Shown here: positions 41,401-51,962 of the stretch, piece after piece
How positions within the stretch are numbered: position 1 is the stretch's first letter
Layout: every line of letters starts with the position of its first letter
Assembly: GCA_002368545.1 (NCBI GenBank)
Contig: MTSC01000017.1
Coordinates: forward strand, 1-64,000
Reading direction: 5' to 3'
Source of the DNA: Ramichloridium luteum
Taxonomy: Eukaryota; Ascomycota; Dothideomycetes; Mycosphaerellales; Dissoconiaceae
Length of the DNA: 64,000 nt
The notes under the pieces: generated by a model
Databases searched by the model: none
What the model saw: the letters and a program-made list of their open reading frames with translations, nothing else
Told to the model about the DNA's origin: nothing
Made by a program: the position numbers and the translations under genes

Positions 41401-42410
41401 GTACTGCCAGTCGGACATCGTCTGGCGCTCAATCAAGCTATATGAATGAGCGATATCCCATGGTGTCACCGCCTATGGGACCTGCTGCAAGCACTGAGCG
41501 CTTGCCTCGTAAAGTGGCCAGCTTCAGTCACCCACCGCGAGCGGTTGAAACCGATGGCAGTGGTAGCTGGGAGACTGTGAGGGATGCTGACCTGGGAGAT
41601 GAAGCCGTAGACAGGATAAAACCACTAGGTTCGCGGGAGGAGCATATTCCAGGGACCCTGCCCCGCGAAGAAGGCGACGATGCACTGAAGACTTCTCTCC
41701 CTGCCCCACGAAGTGACACCAGGCGACTGACAGTGGCTACGGCCAGACCCAAGTCTGCCTACGAGCTACATGTCAAGTACAAGCATGGCGCAGATAAACC
41801 CGCAAGACCGCTCGAAGTTCGCCGACGACGGATCGTGGCCGGCGCTCCGGAGCACCTTGAGTGGCAACCATTGTCTGAGCACCACTTGCAGTCGGGCAAG
41901 CGTGACCGTATCGATTCATTTGATTCACGACCGTTGCGACTCGAAGAGGATCCAACGCTCCAGGACATTTCCGCCGGGCCATATGCCAATACTCGCACTG
42001 CTTCTCACACCGCGAATGACGTTGAAATTGTGAAGAAGCACGTCGACCTCGAAGACAGAGTGGCATCACGCCAGCGCGGCCAAAATTACAACAGGAAGCT
42101 CAGCTCCTGGCAAGAGAATGCACGACCGACACCAACACCGACGCCGGTTCCTGCAGCTTTGGAGAGCCTCTCTAGTGCGGAATGGTTCCTGGGTGGAGGC
42201 CGCAGTGCAACGAAAGAGAGCCCGCACGCGACCAGCGCAAGTACAAATGCGACATCTGCGGGTGCCGGCCTCAGGAGGAGCCCTGGTCAGCGAATGGCTA
42301 CGAATTGGCTGGATGGACGGAGGAACACCAACAGCAGTGGAGCTGAGACTTTGGGTGCTAGTAGACAGCGACAGGACACTCGTGGCACGCCCGGTCCGGC
42401 ATTCCTGTGA
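38475..42410 (+). CDS. Large disordered serine/arginine-rich protein of unknown function
   Basis: One exon of 1311 residues from an ATG in TACGATGC. Nearly the whole chain is low in hydrophobic residues and rich in Ser, Arg, Pro, Thr and Gly, so it is predicted disordered. There is no signal peptide, membrane helix or catalytic motif that I can see. Short conserved-looking islands are HVEARDYRWMLKNYDMPDE (about 314-332), GTVITITGREVKRYEFAAGK (about 820-839) and EWRRWLSSEFGLFGWAS (about 875-891). They resemble short interaction motifs rather than domains. Many Ser/Thr-Pro and RRxS sites suggest regulation by kinases. Such proteins in filamentous ascomycetes include uncharacterised cell-cycle or septum-associated factors, but I cannot place this one. 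The absence of stops over 3.9 kb makes coding certain. Confidence 0.85.
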   Translation: MLSVDRTGDGRLRRAKSTSSAQTTVSSTGHARSWTAIDPFVTRQYAESAAAEAFQRAQTTNGRRSITNNPAVGRRRSQRKGTSEGSHLEDARLGRRRSTKALARDRPVRPVVWSDRSREDTRAGYVQAKDDDPGPFPTKQIHEPSALTTNAKMASVYIDGSPEPRVHRGSVVKKMDAQNLDFSAEQSGLLDDTTLFDVPSKRASIREMQTDEDIMALARDRCLQDLQMRKVRDRRSFILAPFQKRRATTAMDVDDPLVSPQFPGQIEQATVSDLPQGYGLNPHRASDSLKGRLKKAFRLTSKAALPPVIPPQHVEARDYRWMLKNYDMPDELPENQNRGTGSSPDPGRMTGQPNSTYPASNVSFSQVSTSRSRMTSWTNTSITGASTLRSRHCAFGPTGASPLVEVDDSRAEDSAAEEPRLRKMSSFFGRPARNRLHKSSKADLKTSSEHSKGLFDALQRRIRPMQSEQCMRQPSESPPKAPLHALSTWNRSMLPSQRARTASNASLRHHSPSPLGLAQNETSSLASIRGSRSITIRTVTPDPPHSSVMCPSPILEASPASQSVVSGRMTLLEALTARRSVTPNPRAITNQSPTTPAARPTQAQLNQRMLKAENRWMSPLDELSPPPPRITAGATGPEEENPYEMRVCSRYLNRTRPQNDQHRYVERPTGIAILPARRQRPFGAASASGEANDGVPRWRRIADEGSASHDTTSPEVRDSIEESPAMLAVPSRHFTPSPGNGDLRSHNSPLASKSPRTPTPHMSTLLPARSPDTLRPGNHHAEGVLLSPSIYSRATDGMSPRTVATPLTRQNEDASPDGVAGGTVITITGREVKRYEFAAGKSWGNLAVDVAGERPADNQQKDRKRRISIKPSAEWRRWLSSEFGLFGWASGASSGGNGSRSISQLRDHPDQPSGNTRNIAASIHPGISLCPDGEDMSLGQDSAVGTVRRGNANMPSTNRLTVDARPPSARPPSRPRTASRTSSGAQSSYMNERYPMVSPPMGPAASTERLPRKVASFSHPPRAVETDGSGSWETVRDADLGDEAVDRIKPLGSREEHIPGTLPREEGDDALKTSLPAPRSDTRRLTVATARPKSAYELHVKYKHGADKPARPLEVRRRRIVAGAPEHLEWQPLSEHHLQSGKRDRIDSFDSRPLRLEEDPTLQDISAGPYANTRTASHTANDVEIVKKHVDLEDRVASRQRGQNYNRKLSSWQENARPTPTPTPVPAALESLSSAEWFLGGGRSATKESPHATSASTNATSAGAGLRRSPGQRMATNWLDGRRNTNSSGAETLGASRQRQDTRGTPGPAFL

Positions 42411-43596
42411 GTGAGGCGGATGTATTCTTATCTTGGCATTGTTCGCGGACGGGACTACGATTCGGTAGCTGGCGTGGATGCCTTGCCTCGACAGCAGCAC
42501 AGAGAAGGCTATACTGTGGGACGGACTAGCTTCGTCCGGTCCCACTTGCGTGCCACTTGGGACGAAGAGAATTTCTTGTGAAGCGGATGAACAAGGTCCC
42601 GATGCTGTGCGAGACTGCGCAAGATATCGCATTGGTACCTAAGGAGATATAGCCGTATGCATTAATCATCGTCTGCCTCGAGAGCATTCGGGCCCGAATG
42701 AAGTGCGCATGTGCCGTGGGAAGGACGAAAATTTACTTGATTTGCGTATAATTTGCATCCATTTCCCCAGAGAGACCACGGCGATTGATGGTTGCGTTGT
42801 CCAGAAGCGGCTTTTAGTCGCCTTTCTGTACGTCGATTTGAGCGGAAAAGGGCCGCGCTAGTGCAGTGGATTGTTAAGCATGCGCGCTGGATTATGAATG
42901 TCGCATGGCTTCAAGCTTCACGGCTGGCTGGGTAACGACAGGGGCGCGCGGGGCCTGGAGGGGCAATCCTGCGCGCGATGACTGCAGCCGGCAGGCCTAT
43001 CGCGCCATTGCGGTCATGATTGGGGAGCGGCCGCGCATGTACCCTTGCTCATTTGAGGGCTCGGGAAGATCATGTCATGGCCACGTTCGTTGTTCCGCGA
43101 CACCGTTGCATGAACATCGCGTCCGTGGCATGACGGGATGGTACAGTAATGCTTAGGAATCCACCACTCCGCGGGCTGTCGCGGCGACTGGCGGATTGGT
43201 GAGCACTCCGCCGTTGGCCCTGGTTCATTACAGTGTTGCTACTAGTTCCGAAGGTAGGACGGCGCTTCTTCGACCCCGAAAGAAAAGAAGAGGAAACCAC
43301 CTACCCGCGCTCTGATGCCGCGAACCTGGATGCGTGGACTTGCATTGGTAGCCGCCGTCGTCGCCGCTCTCCTAGCTCTTCTCGCCAATCAACAAATTGC
43401 ACCGCTCGATGTGATGTTGGCCCCACTGCGTGTCGTCGGCGCCAGGGCCTCGTCCCGGATGGCACCATCCTGGGCCTCTGGCATCGTCGCCGCCGCTGCA
43501 AGATATAAGAAGGACCTGCCCTCCTCTACCCCCTCTTCACTTCAATCCTCATCTCTACCTACAATCTACTCATCCTCCACCAGATACAACAGCACC
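42411..43596. other. Intergenic region and nitroreductase promoter
   Basis: No separate gene is recognised. The frame of the nitroreductase is open upstream to an ATG at 43315, but a TATA-like site at 43504 and a CT-rich leader favour the ATG at 43597. Confidence 0.55.
43504..43509 (+). promoter_or_regulatory. TATA-like element of the nitroreductase gene
   Basis: TATAAG about 93 bases before the ATG at 43597, followed by a CT-rich stretch (CCTCTACCCCCTCTTCACTT) typical of a transcription start. Its position inside the open frame that begins at 43315 argues that the longer N-terminus is not the main product. Confidence 0.5.
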
Positions 43597-44293
43597 ATGA
43601 CTTCCGCTTTCGACAAGCTCTCCCTCAAGAAGGCTGCTGAGGAGCGCCGCAGCATCTACCAGCTGGACAAGTCCAGCCCGATCCCCGACTCTCGCCTGCA
43701 GGAGATCGTCAAGGCCGCCATCGAGACTGTGCCCAGCAGCTTCAACTCGCAGTCGACCCGTCTCGTTGTCCTCGTCAAGGAGGAGCACGACAAGTTCTGG
43801 GGCATCGTCGAGGACGCCCTCAAGGCCATCGTGCCTGAGGACAAGTGGGAGCACACCGCACAACGATTGTCGTGGTTCTCGGGCTCATACGGCACCGTAT
43901 GTCTACTTCCTTGTTAGCCTCCCATGACGTGACGAGTCATCTGACATGTCTTCCTCACAGATCCTCTTCTACGAAGACCCCGCCCCTGTCTCCGCCCTGC
44001 AGCAAGCGCTGCCGACCTACGCCGACCGCTTCCCAGGCTGGAGCGAGCACACCAACGCCATGCACCAGTACTACCTCTGGACCGCGCTCGAGGCCGAGGG
44101 TTTCGGCGCCAACCTGCAGCACTACAACCCGCTGCCGGACGTCCGTGCCGCTGAGACATTCAACATTCCCCAGGAGTGGGTCCTCAAGGCACAGCTGGTC
44201 TTCGGCACGCCCAAGGCGGGCGCCCGGGAGGAGCTGAAGCCGCGGGAGCAGAAGAAGAGCTTTGAGGAGCGGGTGCTCCTGCGGGGATTCTAA
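43597..44293 (+). CDS. Frm2/Hbn1-like nitroreductase family protein
   Basis: Two exons, 43597-43896 and 43961-44293, with a 64-base intron (GTATGT to CTCACAG), giving 210 residues, the usual size for fungal Frm2-type nitroreductases. Family features: N-terminal RRSIYQLDKSSPIP, SSFNSQSTRLVVLVKEEHDKFW, a central ILFYEDPAPV and C-terminal AEGFGANLQHYNP, LKAQLVFGTP and KKSFEERVLLRGF. These FMN enzymes reduce nitro compounds or quinones and in yeast affect fatty-acid and oxidative-stress signalling. The ATG at 43597 lies in CACCATGA, a strong context. An in-frame ATG at 43315 would add 94 residues with a hydrophobic start (LALVAAVVAALLALL), which could target membranes or mitochondria if used. Confidence 0.9.
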
Positions 44294-44659
44294 GCGATCG
44301 GAAGGGGATAAGGAGATAGAGCGATAGACGATACCACGAAATTCAATTTCATCATTTCATCGAGTTCTCCTTGTGTGGCGCATCGCCGACATGGACGAGG
44401 AATGTGCGCGTTGGCATGCCAGCAATCAGTTGCGACAATGGCCGCGCTTGGAACGAGACAGGAATGAAAGTCACATCCGGAACCTGCATCTGTCAGCCAT
44501 AAAAGTGAGAGCAAACTCGGACTGTCAAGACCCAGCTTCTCTTCGTCACTTCTCTAAGCACTCAGCCACTTCTTTATACTCTCTCGCCAATCCCCAATCT
44601 TCGTTCTCCCTTCCATAGCCCCTTCATATCTAGACGACGAGTTCAGTCCCGAGTTTACC
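44294..44659. other. Intergenic region
   Basis: 3' flank of the nitroreductase and promoter of a BTB gene. Nothing further is recognised. Confidence 0.5.
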
Positions 44660-45886
44660 ATGTCTGCGAAACGTACGGACAGCGACGAGTTGAAGTCCAC
44701 AAACGACGAAGTGAACGGAGCCAACAGTTCCAAAAAGAGACGCGCACAAGATGTTGCTACTGATCGCAACGAAAGCTTCAGCAAACTTTCGGCAGGCCAT
44801 CTCGCCGCGATGACCCAAGAAGACGCAGACTCAGACTCAGACTCAGACTCAAGCTCGTTGGAAGATCAACGCCTAAGTGATGCTGAAACGATCCGATGTC
44901 ACGGTATCGTCTATCAATATCGACGGCGAAAGGGCGACGAGTGTGCGTATACGATCCAAGATGGTCTTCTCGACTTCGACATCACGGATGTGCCATCGGA
45001 GGTATACCATGCCGTGGTTCAGCTCCGTCACAGCAGTCTTCGTTACTATCTCGTCCATCCATCAGTCTGCACACAGGATCCTTTGCGACTGGGTCTCGGC
45101 GTGCGTCGAGAAGTGATGACTGGACACATCGGGATGTAGGTCTTGCAAGGATCCAAGAGGCGACATTTTGCTCACATACTTCCAGGGCTTATCGAGAGAG
45201 TGGCAGTCCCGACTACAGGCTTATCTGTCGAGGAGAGAAGGCCGTTTTCGAGTGGGAAGTGCACTCATGCCTGTTGAAGAATGCTTCCGGCTTCTTTTCA
45301 GCTTGCCTTGATGCTGCCAAGGTAGGGCGCGTCTTTGCTGATACCGATCACGTTGACTGACGATCTTGATCAGGGATACAGAGAGGCCAGTCAGAATTCC
45401 TTCGAGATTGTTGACTCTCATGGAGGACCAGCCACGGTGGATCGAGCCGTCATCTCCATTTATGGCACCAAATCGTCGCGAAATACCGACAAGAAGCTGC
45501 ATTACCTCTCGGAGCCTGTGTATTGGTCCGCGGGAGAAGGAGATGTTGTTGCCGACTACGCTTTCGCGGATTACTATGATATGCCCGCCCTTCGCAGCCA
45601 AGCGCTGCAGCGGTACCTCCGAAACCTGAGAACTATCCGACTCGGAAGCGATCAGTTCTTCAAAATTGTTGAGCTGATCTACTCATTGTCTGCAGACACT
45701 CGATCTGGAATAGTGGAGGCCACTCTGGACAGCATTGCGAATCGCCACGGAGAGGTTTATCCAGGCGTCGATGCACCCCCCAAGAGCAAGTTGACGGCTC
45801 AGCGCTTCCACAAAGCTCTGCAGGAAAAAGGCTTGCATGGGTTTGCCAAGGACCTCGACTGGAGGTTCAAAGAGCATCACCCATGA
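44660..45886 (+). CDS. BTB/POZ domain protein 1
   Basis: Three exons, 44660-45135, 45186-45321 and 45374-45886, with introns of 50 and 52 bases, giving 374 residues. The first 158 residues are charged, with a KKRR basic cluster that could be a nuclear signal and an SDSDSDSDSSS tract. The BTB domain begins at about 165 (GSPDYRLICRGEKAVFEWEVHSCLL) and continues after intron 2 (REASQNSFEIVD, GDVVADYAFADYYDMPALRSQALQRYL). BTB domains mediate dimerisation and Cullin-3 binding. The fungal lineage-specific BTB proteins are mostly of unknown role. Joining exon 1 to exon 2 rests on splice signals (GTAGGT and TTCCAG) and continuous frame. If that join is wrong, the N-terminal part is a separate gene. 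Confidence 0.72.
44829..44852. repeat. GACTCA microsatellite in coding sequence
   Basis: About four GACTCA units encode the alternating Asp-Ser tract of BTB protein 1. As a six-base unit it can change length without shifting the frame. Confidence 0.65.
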
Positions 45887-46249
45887 ATTGTCCGACATGT
45901 TTGAAAGGGTTTCAGGGATGGAAAAAGCTGCCGACGGCCTGATGATGATTTGGCCGACCCATCGCTTCAGTGCATGTGAGGCCTCTCTGCTCGATGAAGA
46001 AATTATAGACGGTTTGCCATGTAGCTTACCAAATGACAATGCATTTCCCTTGTCGTCGCACTCGGCAGAGAAGTAGGTAGTCCCTTTACTGGTGCATTCA
46101 GCTTGGCTCCCACTCCGAAGCGTGCAAGCTGGAGCTGCCAAGCCCCTCGCATTGGTGCACGGTTCTGGTCTGGTACGTTTGGCGGAACTTTTCCCAAAGT
46201 CGGAGGCTACCCCTACCATTTGTCTTTTTCCGTCAACACATCAACCATC
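45887..46249. other. Intergenic region
   Basis: Between BTB gene 1 and the Bot1-like gene. No gene is recognised. Confidence 0.5.
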
Positions 46250-47673
46250 ATGCCGCCACGGATACCTTCCTCGCGCATCCCATCATCGACTCCGGCGCCT
46301 TCATTTCGAACGCGGCCCCAATGCCTGTGCGAAAGGTATCCTTCGCGGCAGTTTCATGCAACGAGTCGGGTCGCGGATGAAGATGAAGCCGGCACGCCTG
46401 CTCCCCCCAAAAAGACGCTGAGAGGCACACTGCTTCGCCGGGACATGTTTAAGTGGCTGAACGGTCCGGGTAAAGCGTTCAGGAACCCTCTGAAGGGCAG
46501 CACGAATTACCTTTCCGCATACAACAAGAAAGGCGAGCTCAGACGCGCGGGTCGCAATGCTGGCGAAGCCATCGAAGTAATTCCTGTGGAAAGGGAAGAA
46601 CAAGTGCAGAGACAAGAGGAGGCCGAGGGTCTCGATGAGGCCGAGCGAGCTGCGCGATTTGATGCACGCGAAGTCCTCCGAGCAAAGAAGCGCCAACTGG
46701 AAGAGAAGCGTGGCGTGTCAAATGAACGGTCTTCCGACCTCGAGCCATTCCCGCTCAATCCCAACTTTAAATCAGAACGAGTGCTGAGTGAAGCGCTACG
46801 AGAGGAGATCTACACCCAGGTCGTTGAGCGTGGGTTGGATATTTCCACGGTCAGCACGGCGTACGAGGTCGACACGCGACGAGTCGCTGCCGTCGTGCGA
46901 CTCATGACCATTGAGAAGCAATGGGTAGCCGAGGTGAGCCATTTCCGTCTCCTTGCATCCGCACACTCTACTTTCTCCACTGATGAGCACATTCAAAAAT
47001 CGATTAGTCTTTAAGACAAACACATGGTTACAAAACTAGCTTTGCGAGCCTCTCTGACTGGAAATATTACCATCAATATGACTACAACACATGCTATCTA
47101 CGACATCATAGCTGACATATCTACTTCTCTCAGGGAAAACCGCTCGCCAAGCCATACAATAACGCAGTGCTATCCATGCTTCCCACGACACCATTCTCTC
47201 CTAATAGGATCACACCACACGAGACCATCAATGACCTGCCCGTGCACCCACACACCCGAACACAATTGTTCGTCCCCACCTCCGAGTCCCGGCAATTCAC
47301 CCGTGTGGACGCTGCCAAGGCCTTCTCACCCACGTTGCTGCCGGCCGACAAGCGCATTCCACACCCCGAACTCATCGTCATTGAAAAGGAGATCCTCGCT
47401 GGCGTTGACCGCAATGAGCGATTGAATCGCCAGACCGAGCGAGACCGCAAGGCGCAAGCCAAGAAGGATGCCGCCGAGGCACGTCAGAAGCAATGGGAGG
47501 AGGAGAAGCTTCGCGTCGTGCCTGGACGCCGGTGGGACTTCAAGTTCGAGGACATCTCCGCCGAGCAGACCGGCCGTGACGGCCGCGGACGCAATGCTGT
47601 TGGTATTCGGTACGCGTCGCCGTACACGGACCGCAAGAAGGGCCAGATCAAGATTCCCACGAGCGTGGAGTAA
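46250..47673 (+). CDS. Mitochondrial ribosomal protein mS35 / Bot1-like
   Basis: Two exons, 46250-46933 and 47134-47673, with a 200-base intron, long for this window, giving 407 residues. An N-terminal mitochondrial presequence is likely: Ser/Arg/Pro-rich with no acidic residues in about the first 25, ending near RQFHATSRV. The diagnostic segment RRDMFKWLNGPGKAFRNPLKG and then NYLSAYNKKGELR belong to the eukaryotic mitochondrial regulator (Bot1) family, now known as small-subunit ribosomal protein mS35. The splice joins EKQWVAE to GKPLAKPYNNAVLSML. A long charged helix (RKAQAKKDAAEARQKQWEEEK) precedes the C-terminal end. Start: ATG 46250 in ATCATGCCG; the frame is open further upstream, but the presequence begins here. 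Confidence 0.87.
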
Positions 47674-48505
47674 GATGGCCTCTGTGTGTGATACCCACCT
47701 GAACTGATGGAGCTCCCACCGCGTACTCCGGAGCACTGTGTACAGTCCCGTTACCATGTATATCATCGTGTATTACTACTCATTGTACCTATGCCACAAC
47801 CGTGCCCAGGATGGCCTGATCACTGAACTTCATCCGTGGCATAGTCTAAGCCTCTGATCTAAGTGATGAGCGAACAAGACGTTGGAACACATCAAAAGTC
47901 GAAGTTTCATTGGAAGATCATGGGTATCTCTAATGCCACGCTTTCCATCCTCTTCCCTCTTCATTAGTCGTCTAATTTTATTGGCATCTCAGATGATTGC
48001 GTGGCTCCTTCCTCTCCTTCTGGAGAGCCACGTGCCGACCACATCTCGATTTCCGACACAAAGCAGTCCTTTCCTTCCAAATTTCGAGGATTATCAATTG
48101 ATTAGCCAGCATGGCGAGCCGCCACAGCGGTTGGGGATCAGCATGTTGGCATATGTCATCCATCCAAGGGCAGCTCATGAAAGAGGAAAGTCAAGCCCCT
48201 GGGCACAAATGAGGGTTCGTACGCCAGACAACTGGTGCTCGCCTTCCAGACTTCATGGTGGTGATGGAGAGCTCTGGGAGTGTGGAGCTCTTGGCGGTCA
48301 GACGGAGTCGGCTTCCTTCGGAATGGAGCAGGTGGACAAGATCGGTGGTAGGTGGCTCGGTGCCGTTCGTCAAAAAATCATTGACGTAGTAGAAAGCCCT
48401 CCAGCTTGTGGATTGATGAAGGGGGAGACCACGGCTCACCCACTCCAGCGCGATAGCCTCCACTACGTGTGTCATCCCCGTCTCTGCCTGCAGACCCGTC
48501 CGACT
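47674..48505. other. Intergenic region between converging genes
   Basis: 3' flanks of the mS35 gene and the acyltransferase gene. Rightward open frames here overlap the acyltransferase antisense and look like chance. Confidence 0.5.
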
Positions 48506-49517
48506 CTATGCCGCCGCGACCTGGACGCTCGAGCTCTTCGCCGCTGCGACTGCCGGCGCATTCGCACTACCTGCCGTCGCCTGCACCTGCGTCACCGCCT
48601 CAGCCGAGATCTCCTTCAGGGTCGCCAACATCTTCGAGTGGCACTCTGCGAGCAGGGCATCCACATCCTCCTTCGTCTTGCCCTTGGTCTGGATCGGCTC
48701 GAGCACGCGGATCGGGATGCGGCCGGTCTTGAAGACGCGCTTGCGGAAGTTGAGCACGTGCGAGTAGTTGGCGACGACGACGGGGACGATGGGCACCTGG
48801 GCCTGCACGGCCAGGTGGAAGGCGCCCTTCTTGAAGGGGAGCAGGTCCGGGTGGTCGTAGTAGCTGCGCGTGCCCTCCGGGAAAATGTAGACGCTCTGGC
48901 CGGAGGCGTGCATGGCTTTGGCGGCTTTGGCGAAGGCGGCGAGGGCTTGGGTGCGAGAAGCACGCTCGATGAAGACGGTTTTGGAGAGGGCCACTGCGGA
49001 GAGAAGTAGTTAGCGGAGGACCTCTGTGGAGAATGGAGAGGAAAGTGCAAGACGTACTGAACCAGCCCAAGAAGGGCACCGATTTGAGACTCGCCTTCGC
49101 CGTGACGGAGCAGTACTTGGGGAAAATGTGGCCCAGGAACAGAATATCCAACTCGGACTGGTGGTTGCCGATGAAGACAGCCGGGCGAGTGGTGTCCAGC
49201 CAACCTCCGGCAGCACCGCCGTCGGGCGCGCCGCCGTCGTAGACATCAAACCACACTCCCGTGAAGAGCAGCATGAGCCACTTGAAGCTGCGCGCGGTGG
49301 TCCACTGGCCGAGACCGCCGTAGCCAACGAGGGTGAGCAGCGCCGACGCGACGACACCGTACAGCGAACAGAGCAGCATGGCGACGAAGGCGGCGAGCCA
49401 GCGGCCGTAGAACTCGAGCGTGGTGGAGTGCATGGCGCGCGAGAGGATGAGCAGCGCGTGCACCGTGGCCGTCAGCACCGTAGCGATGGTGACCAGGTAG
49501 AAGAGGAAGGCAGACAT
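48506..49517 (-). CDS. SLC1: 1-acyl-sn-glycerol-3-phosphate acyltransferase (Slc1/PlsC)
   Basis: Two exons, 49517-49058 and 48993-48506, with a 64-base intron, giving 315 residues. Two or three N-terminal membrane helices (FLFYLVTIATVLTATVHALLIL; WLAAFVAMLLCSLYGVVASALL) precede the acyltransferase motifs: NHQSELD at 118-124 (motif I, His/Asp catalytic pair), FIERASRTQA (motif II region), FPEGTRS at 191-197 (motif III, glycerophosphate binding) and VPIVPVVVANY (motif IV). The intron splits the codon before MALSKTVF, as the family sequence GWFM requires. The enzyme acylates lysophosphatidic acid to phosphatidic acid in the ER or lipid-droplet membrane, a central step of phospholipid and triacylglycerol synthesis. 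The C-terminal Ala-rich tail is variable. The start is the ATG beginning the first membrane helix. Confidence 0.94.
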
Positions 49518-50490
49518 GGCGGCGGGCGAGAAGGCGCTGCGAGAAGTGGAGAGAGCGGTGGAGGAGGGCCAGCAGCAGCCGGGTGCCGGGTTGGGAAATC
49601 CGCGGTCGGTGTCGGGGTGTGTGCGTAGATTGCGAGTGGGTGAAGGAGATGGCGGCCGGCGGGGGTCTCTGCTTGAAATCTCCAAGAGCAAGCGAAGTGA
49701 CGTGTGGGTGGTCGAAATGCTTCGTCGGAGGCAGTCCCGGGGGAATGTCGTCCTGTCTTCCACTGCGGAGAAAGAGGGATGTCTCGCAACGAGCAAAAAG
49801 TCCTGGTGGAATTCGAAGTGTAGGCGCTGGAGACTTTTCCCTATGCACGGCGTCGATTCTTTTTCTTCTTGCGTTCAACTAGACCGCACCGCACGCAGAC
49901 GCGACGAGGGAGGGGCGGGGGAATTTGGCGGGGCCAAAGTCAATTGGACAAGCTGGCACTACAGTCCTGACCACCGACCGGGTGATCTGGGATTTAGCCA
50001 TCACATGCGACCTCCACACATCCATGTACTCCCTGGACGAGAGGGATCAGCTGGTATTATCTTCGCGATCCTCGCGCGTGACACCAGGCTTCTGTTACCC
50101 ATCGTGCGGTCGCTGACCCGTGGACAATGAACATTCAATCCATGAGGTGCGGTGAAGGGGGCCTCGGCCGTTGGACCGCGTCGCACAATTGCGGCACGTG
50201 TGTCGGCGAGCCAGCGCTGATCGTCGCATTGCCGTCGTTTTCGGCCAGATGACATTGCACACTGAAGTCTAAAGGCACGATCAGAGAGAATCCGAAATAT
50301 TTGGGACCGCGCTCGCGTGTGCGTGGCGTACCACCACTGGCACACTCAGGTTCCGTCGAGCACGACAAGCGATCAAGATCGAAAGAAAATATAGAAGTCG
50401 AGAAGTGTAAAAGACACATTGACCTTGTCCAAGCCATGAAGCCGGCATCATGATAAAAAGGTCAAAAAAGCCCGGCCCAGCAAAAGATCA
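49518..50490. other. Intergenic region
   Basis: Promoter of the acyltransferase and the 3' flank of the tRNA, including an oligo-T terminator for the tRNA. No protein gene is recognised. Confidence 0.5.
50463..50468 (-). terminator. Pol III terminator of tRNA-Trp
   Basis: A run of six T on the minus strand about 22 bases after the tRNA 3' end, the normal signal for RNA polymerase III. Confidence 0.6.
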
Positions 50491-50581
50491 TGACCCCTAC
50501 CCGATTTGAACGGATGACCTTCTGGATGCTCCTGCCTGCTCGCGACTGGAATCAGATGTGCTACCACTGCACCAAGAGGCC
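50491..50581 (-). tRNA. tRNA-Trp (anticodon CCA) with intron
   Basis: On the minus strand the 91-base gene folds as a tRNA. Acceptor stem GGCCTCT pairs with AGGGGTC (some G-U), with discriminator A. D-arm is GTGC AGTGGTA GCAC. Anticodon-arm is TCTGA with loop TTCCAG. T-arm is ATCCG TTCAAAT CGGGT, containing the B-box. Removing a 19-base intron (TCGCGAGCAGGCAGGAGCA) after the base 3' of the anticodon leaves 72 bases. The layout matches eukaryotic tRNA-Trp closely. The first anticodon-stem pair next to the loop would be A-C unless the intron edge is shifted by one. Confidence 0.85.
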
Positions 50582-51962
50582 GTCGACGAATCCGCATTCC
50601 CCGGCGACGGTCACGGCAGGCGATTGCCGTTGATCATATCGATTGAGAGGTACTGTAGGTGGGTGGTGATGGGTGAATCGTGAGCAAATCCGGAAGGCAC
50701 GGCCGAGGAAGGGATGGCTGACGTAGAAGGCACGGCCGTGAAGCGTGACCACAGATAAGGAGGAAAACAATTCTGCTGCGTGCTGCTCTCCAAACGGCTA
50801 TCGCAGCTTCTTGCCAATCAACATGTCGCCTCAACAAGTCGAATGCGTATGCACGCGTGCCTCCTCATCCGCCCATTCATGATCTGCTTCGAGATATGTG
50901 ACCGTCGTCATCGTCATTGTCGTCATGGCCCATCCACCCGGTGAAATATCGAGCCAGGACGCCGAAGGGCTTCCTCGAAAATACCGACAAGGGCAAGAAG
51001 AACCATGTTCGGGAGTGACGTTGCCCGCAGATGTGTCCGTTACACAAAATTCCTGGGCGACCGCAAGTCCAACCTGTGCACCTAGAAAAGTCGATCAGAT
51101 GACAGTACATATTTCCCTCCCCCCCCTTCTTACCGGTCGGCACAACGACCAGCCTGTGTCAAAACGCCAATCATCATGCATGCTACGCTTCGTCGTATTC
51201 TCGCTCTCATCAGCAGCTTATCCGAATCCGATGAGCAGGATCCGTATCGAAAAGTGACTTGGTACCTGTCGGCCGGATCCAGGACCGTCCTGGCGGCCAC
51301 GAGTAAGCTATTCGAGCCTGCAGTGCAACATACGGCGGTAAGAACACCCTCAAGTGTCCTCGCCAAGTTTCCAATGCCTTGAGCTTCATCCTCGAGGATC
51401 TTGCCTGGAGTCAGCACAAACCATGGGCGCCAAGACTACCCGTCACCAGGTCGGCGGCTCTTTCGGGCATCATCACGTCCTCTCGTGCGACGAGAACGCG
51501 CGTTGCTCAAGGCGTTCCAAGAGTCACAGTCGTGACGCTCTGAAACGTTGATGCAGGGAACCAGACACCCGCCACGCATATCTCCTGCATCGCCCTACCA
51601 ACAACACGTACAATCCATCCATATGGAGTTGAGCGCTCCGACGCAATGGTCCTCGTACGCATTCTCCATCGCGAGTGGGGGCGCGATAGGAGGGGCATCC
51701 TCTCTCATTATTATGGGCTACAAAGCTCGATCGGTACAATCGGTGACGTTACTTTGACAGCATGCAAGGCGTCTGCGTATGCAGCCGCCGCGGCTGATAG
51801 TATTGGCACCCATCTTGGCGGTATCGTTTACCAGGCCTATGGCGCGAAGGTGGGCGGGCTCATCATCTTCTTCGGGGGCAGTAAGGGGTCCACGAGCCCA
51901 CGATGGGTATAGATATGCCAGAGACGCCCTCGCGCACGCCTTGTGCCAGTCGTGGCGTATAG
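50582..51962. other. Region with unresolved small frames
   Basis: Rightward open frames at 51176-51382 and 51548-51912 (the latter glycine-rich and hydrophobic) are not recognised. One of them may hold the missing first exon of BTB protein 2. Confidence 0.35.

Noticed and set aside
47882..49009. 375-codon rightward frame
   Set aside because: Its second half is antisense to the acyltransferase, and its Arg/His/Leu-rich content looks like chance.
48600..49796. 398-codon minus frame running through the acyltransferase region and upstream
   Set aside because: It combines the real first exon with intron and out-of-frame second-exon sequence. The FPEGTR motif requires the splice at 49058/48993.
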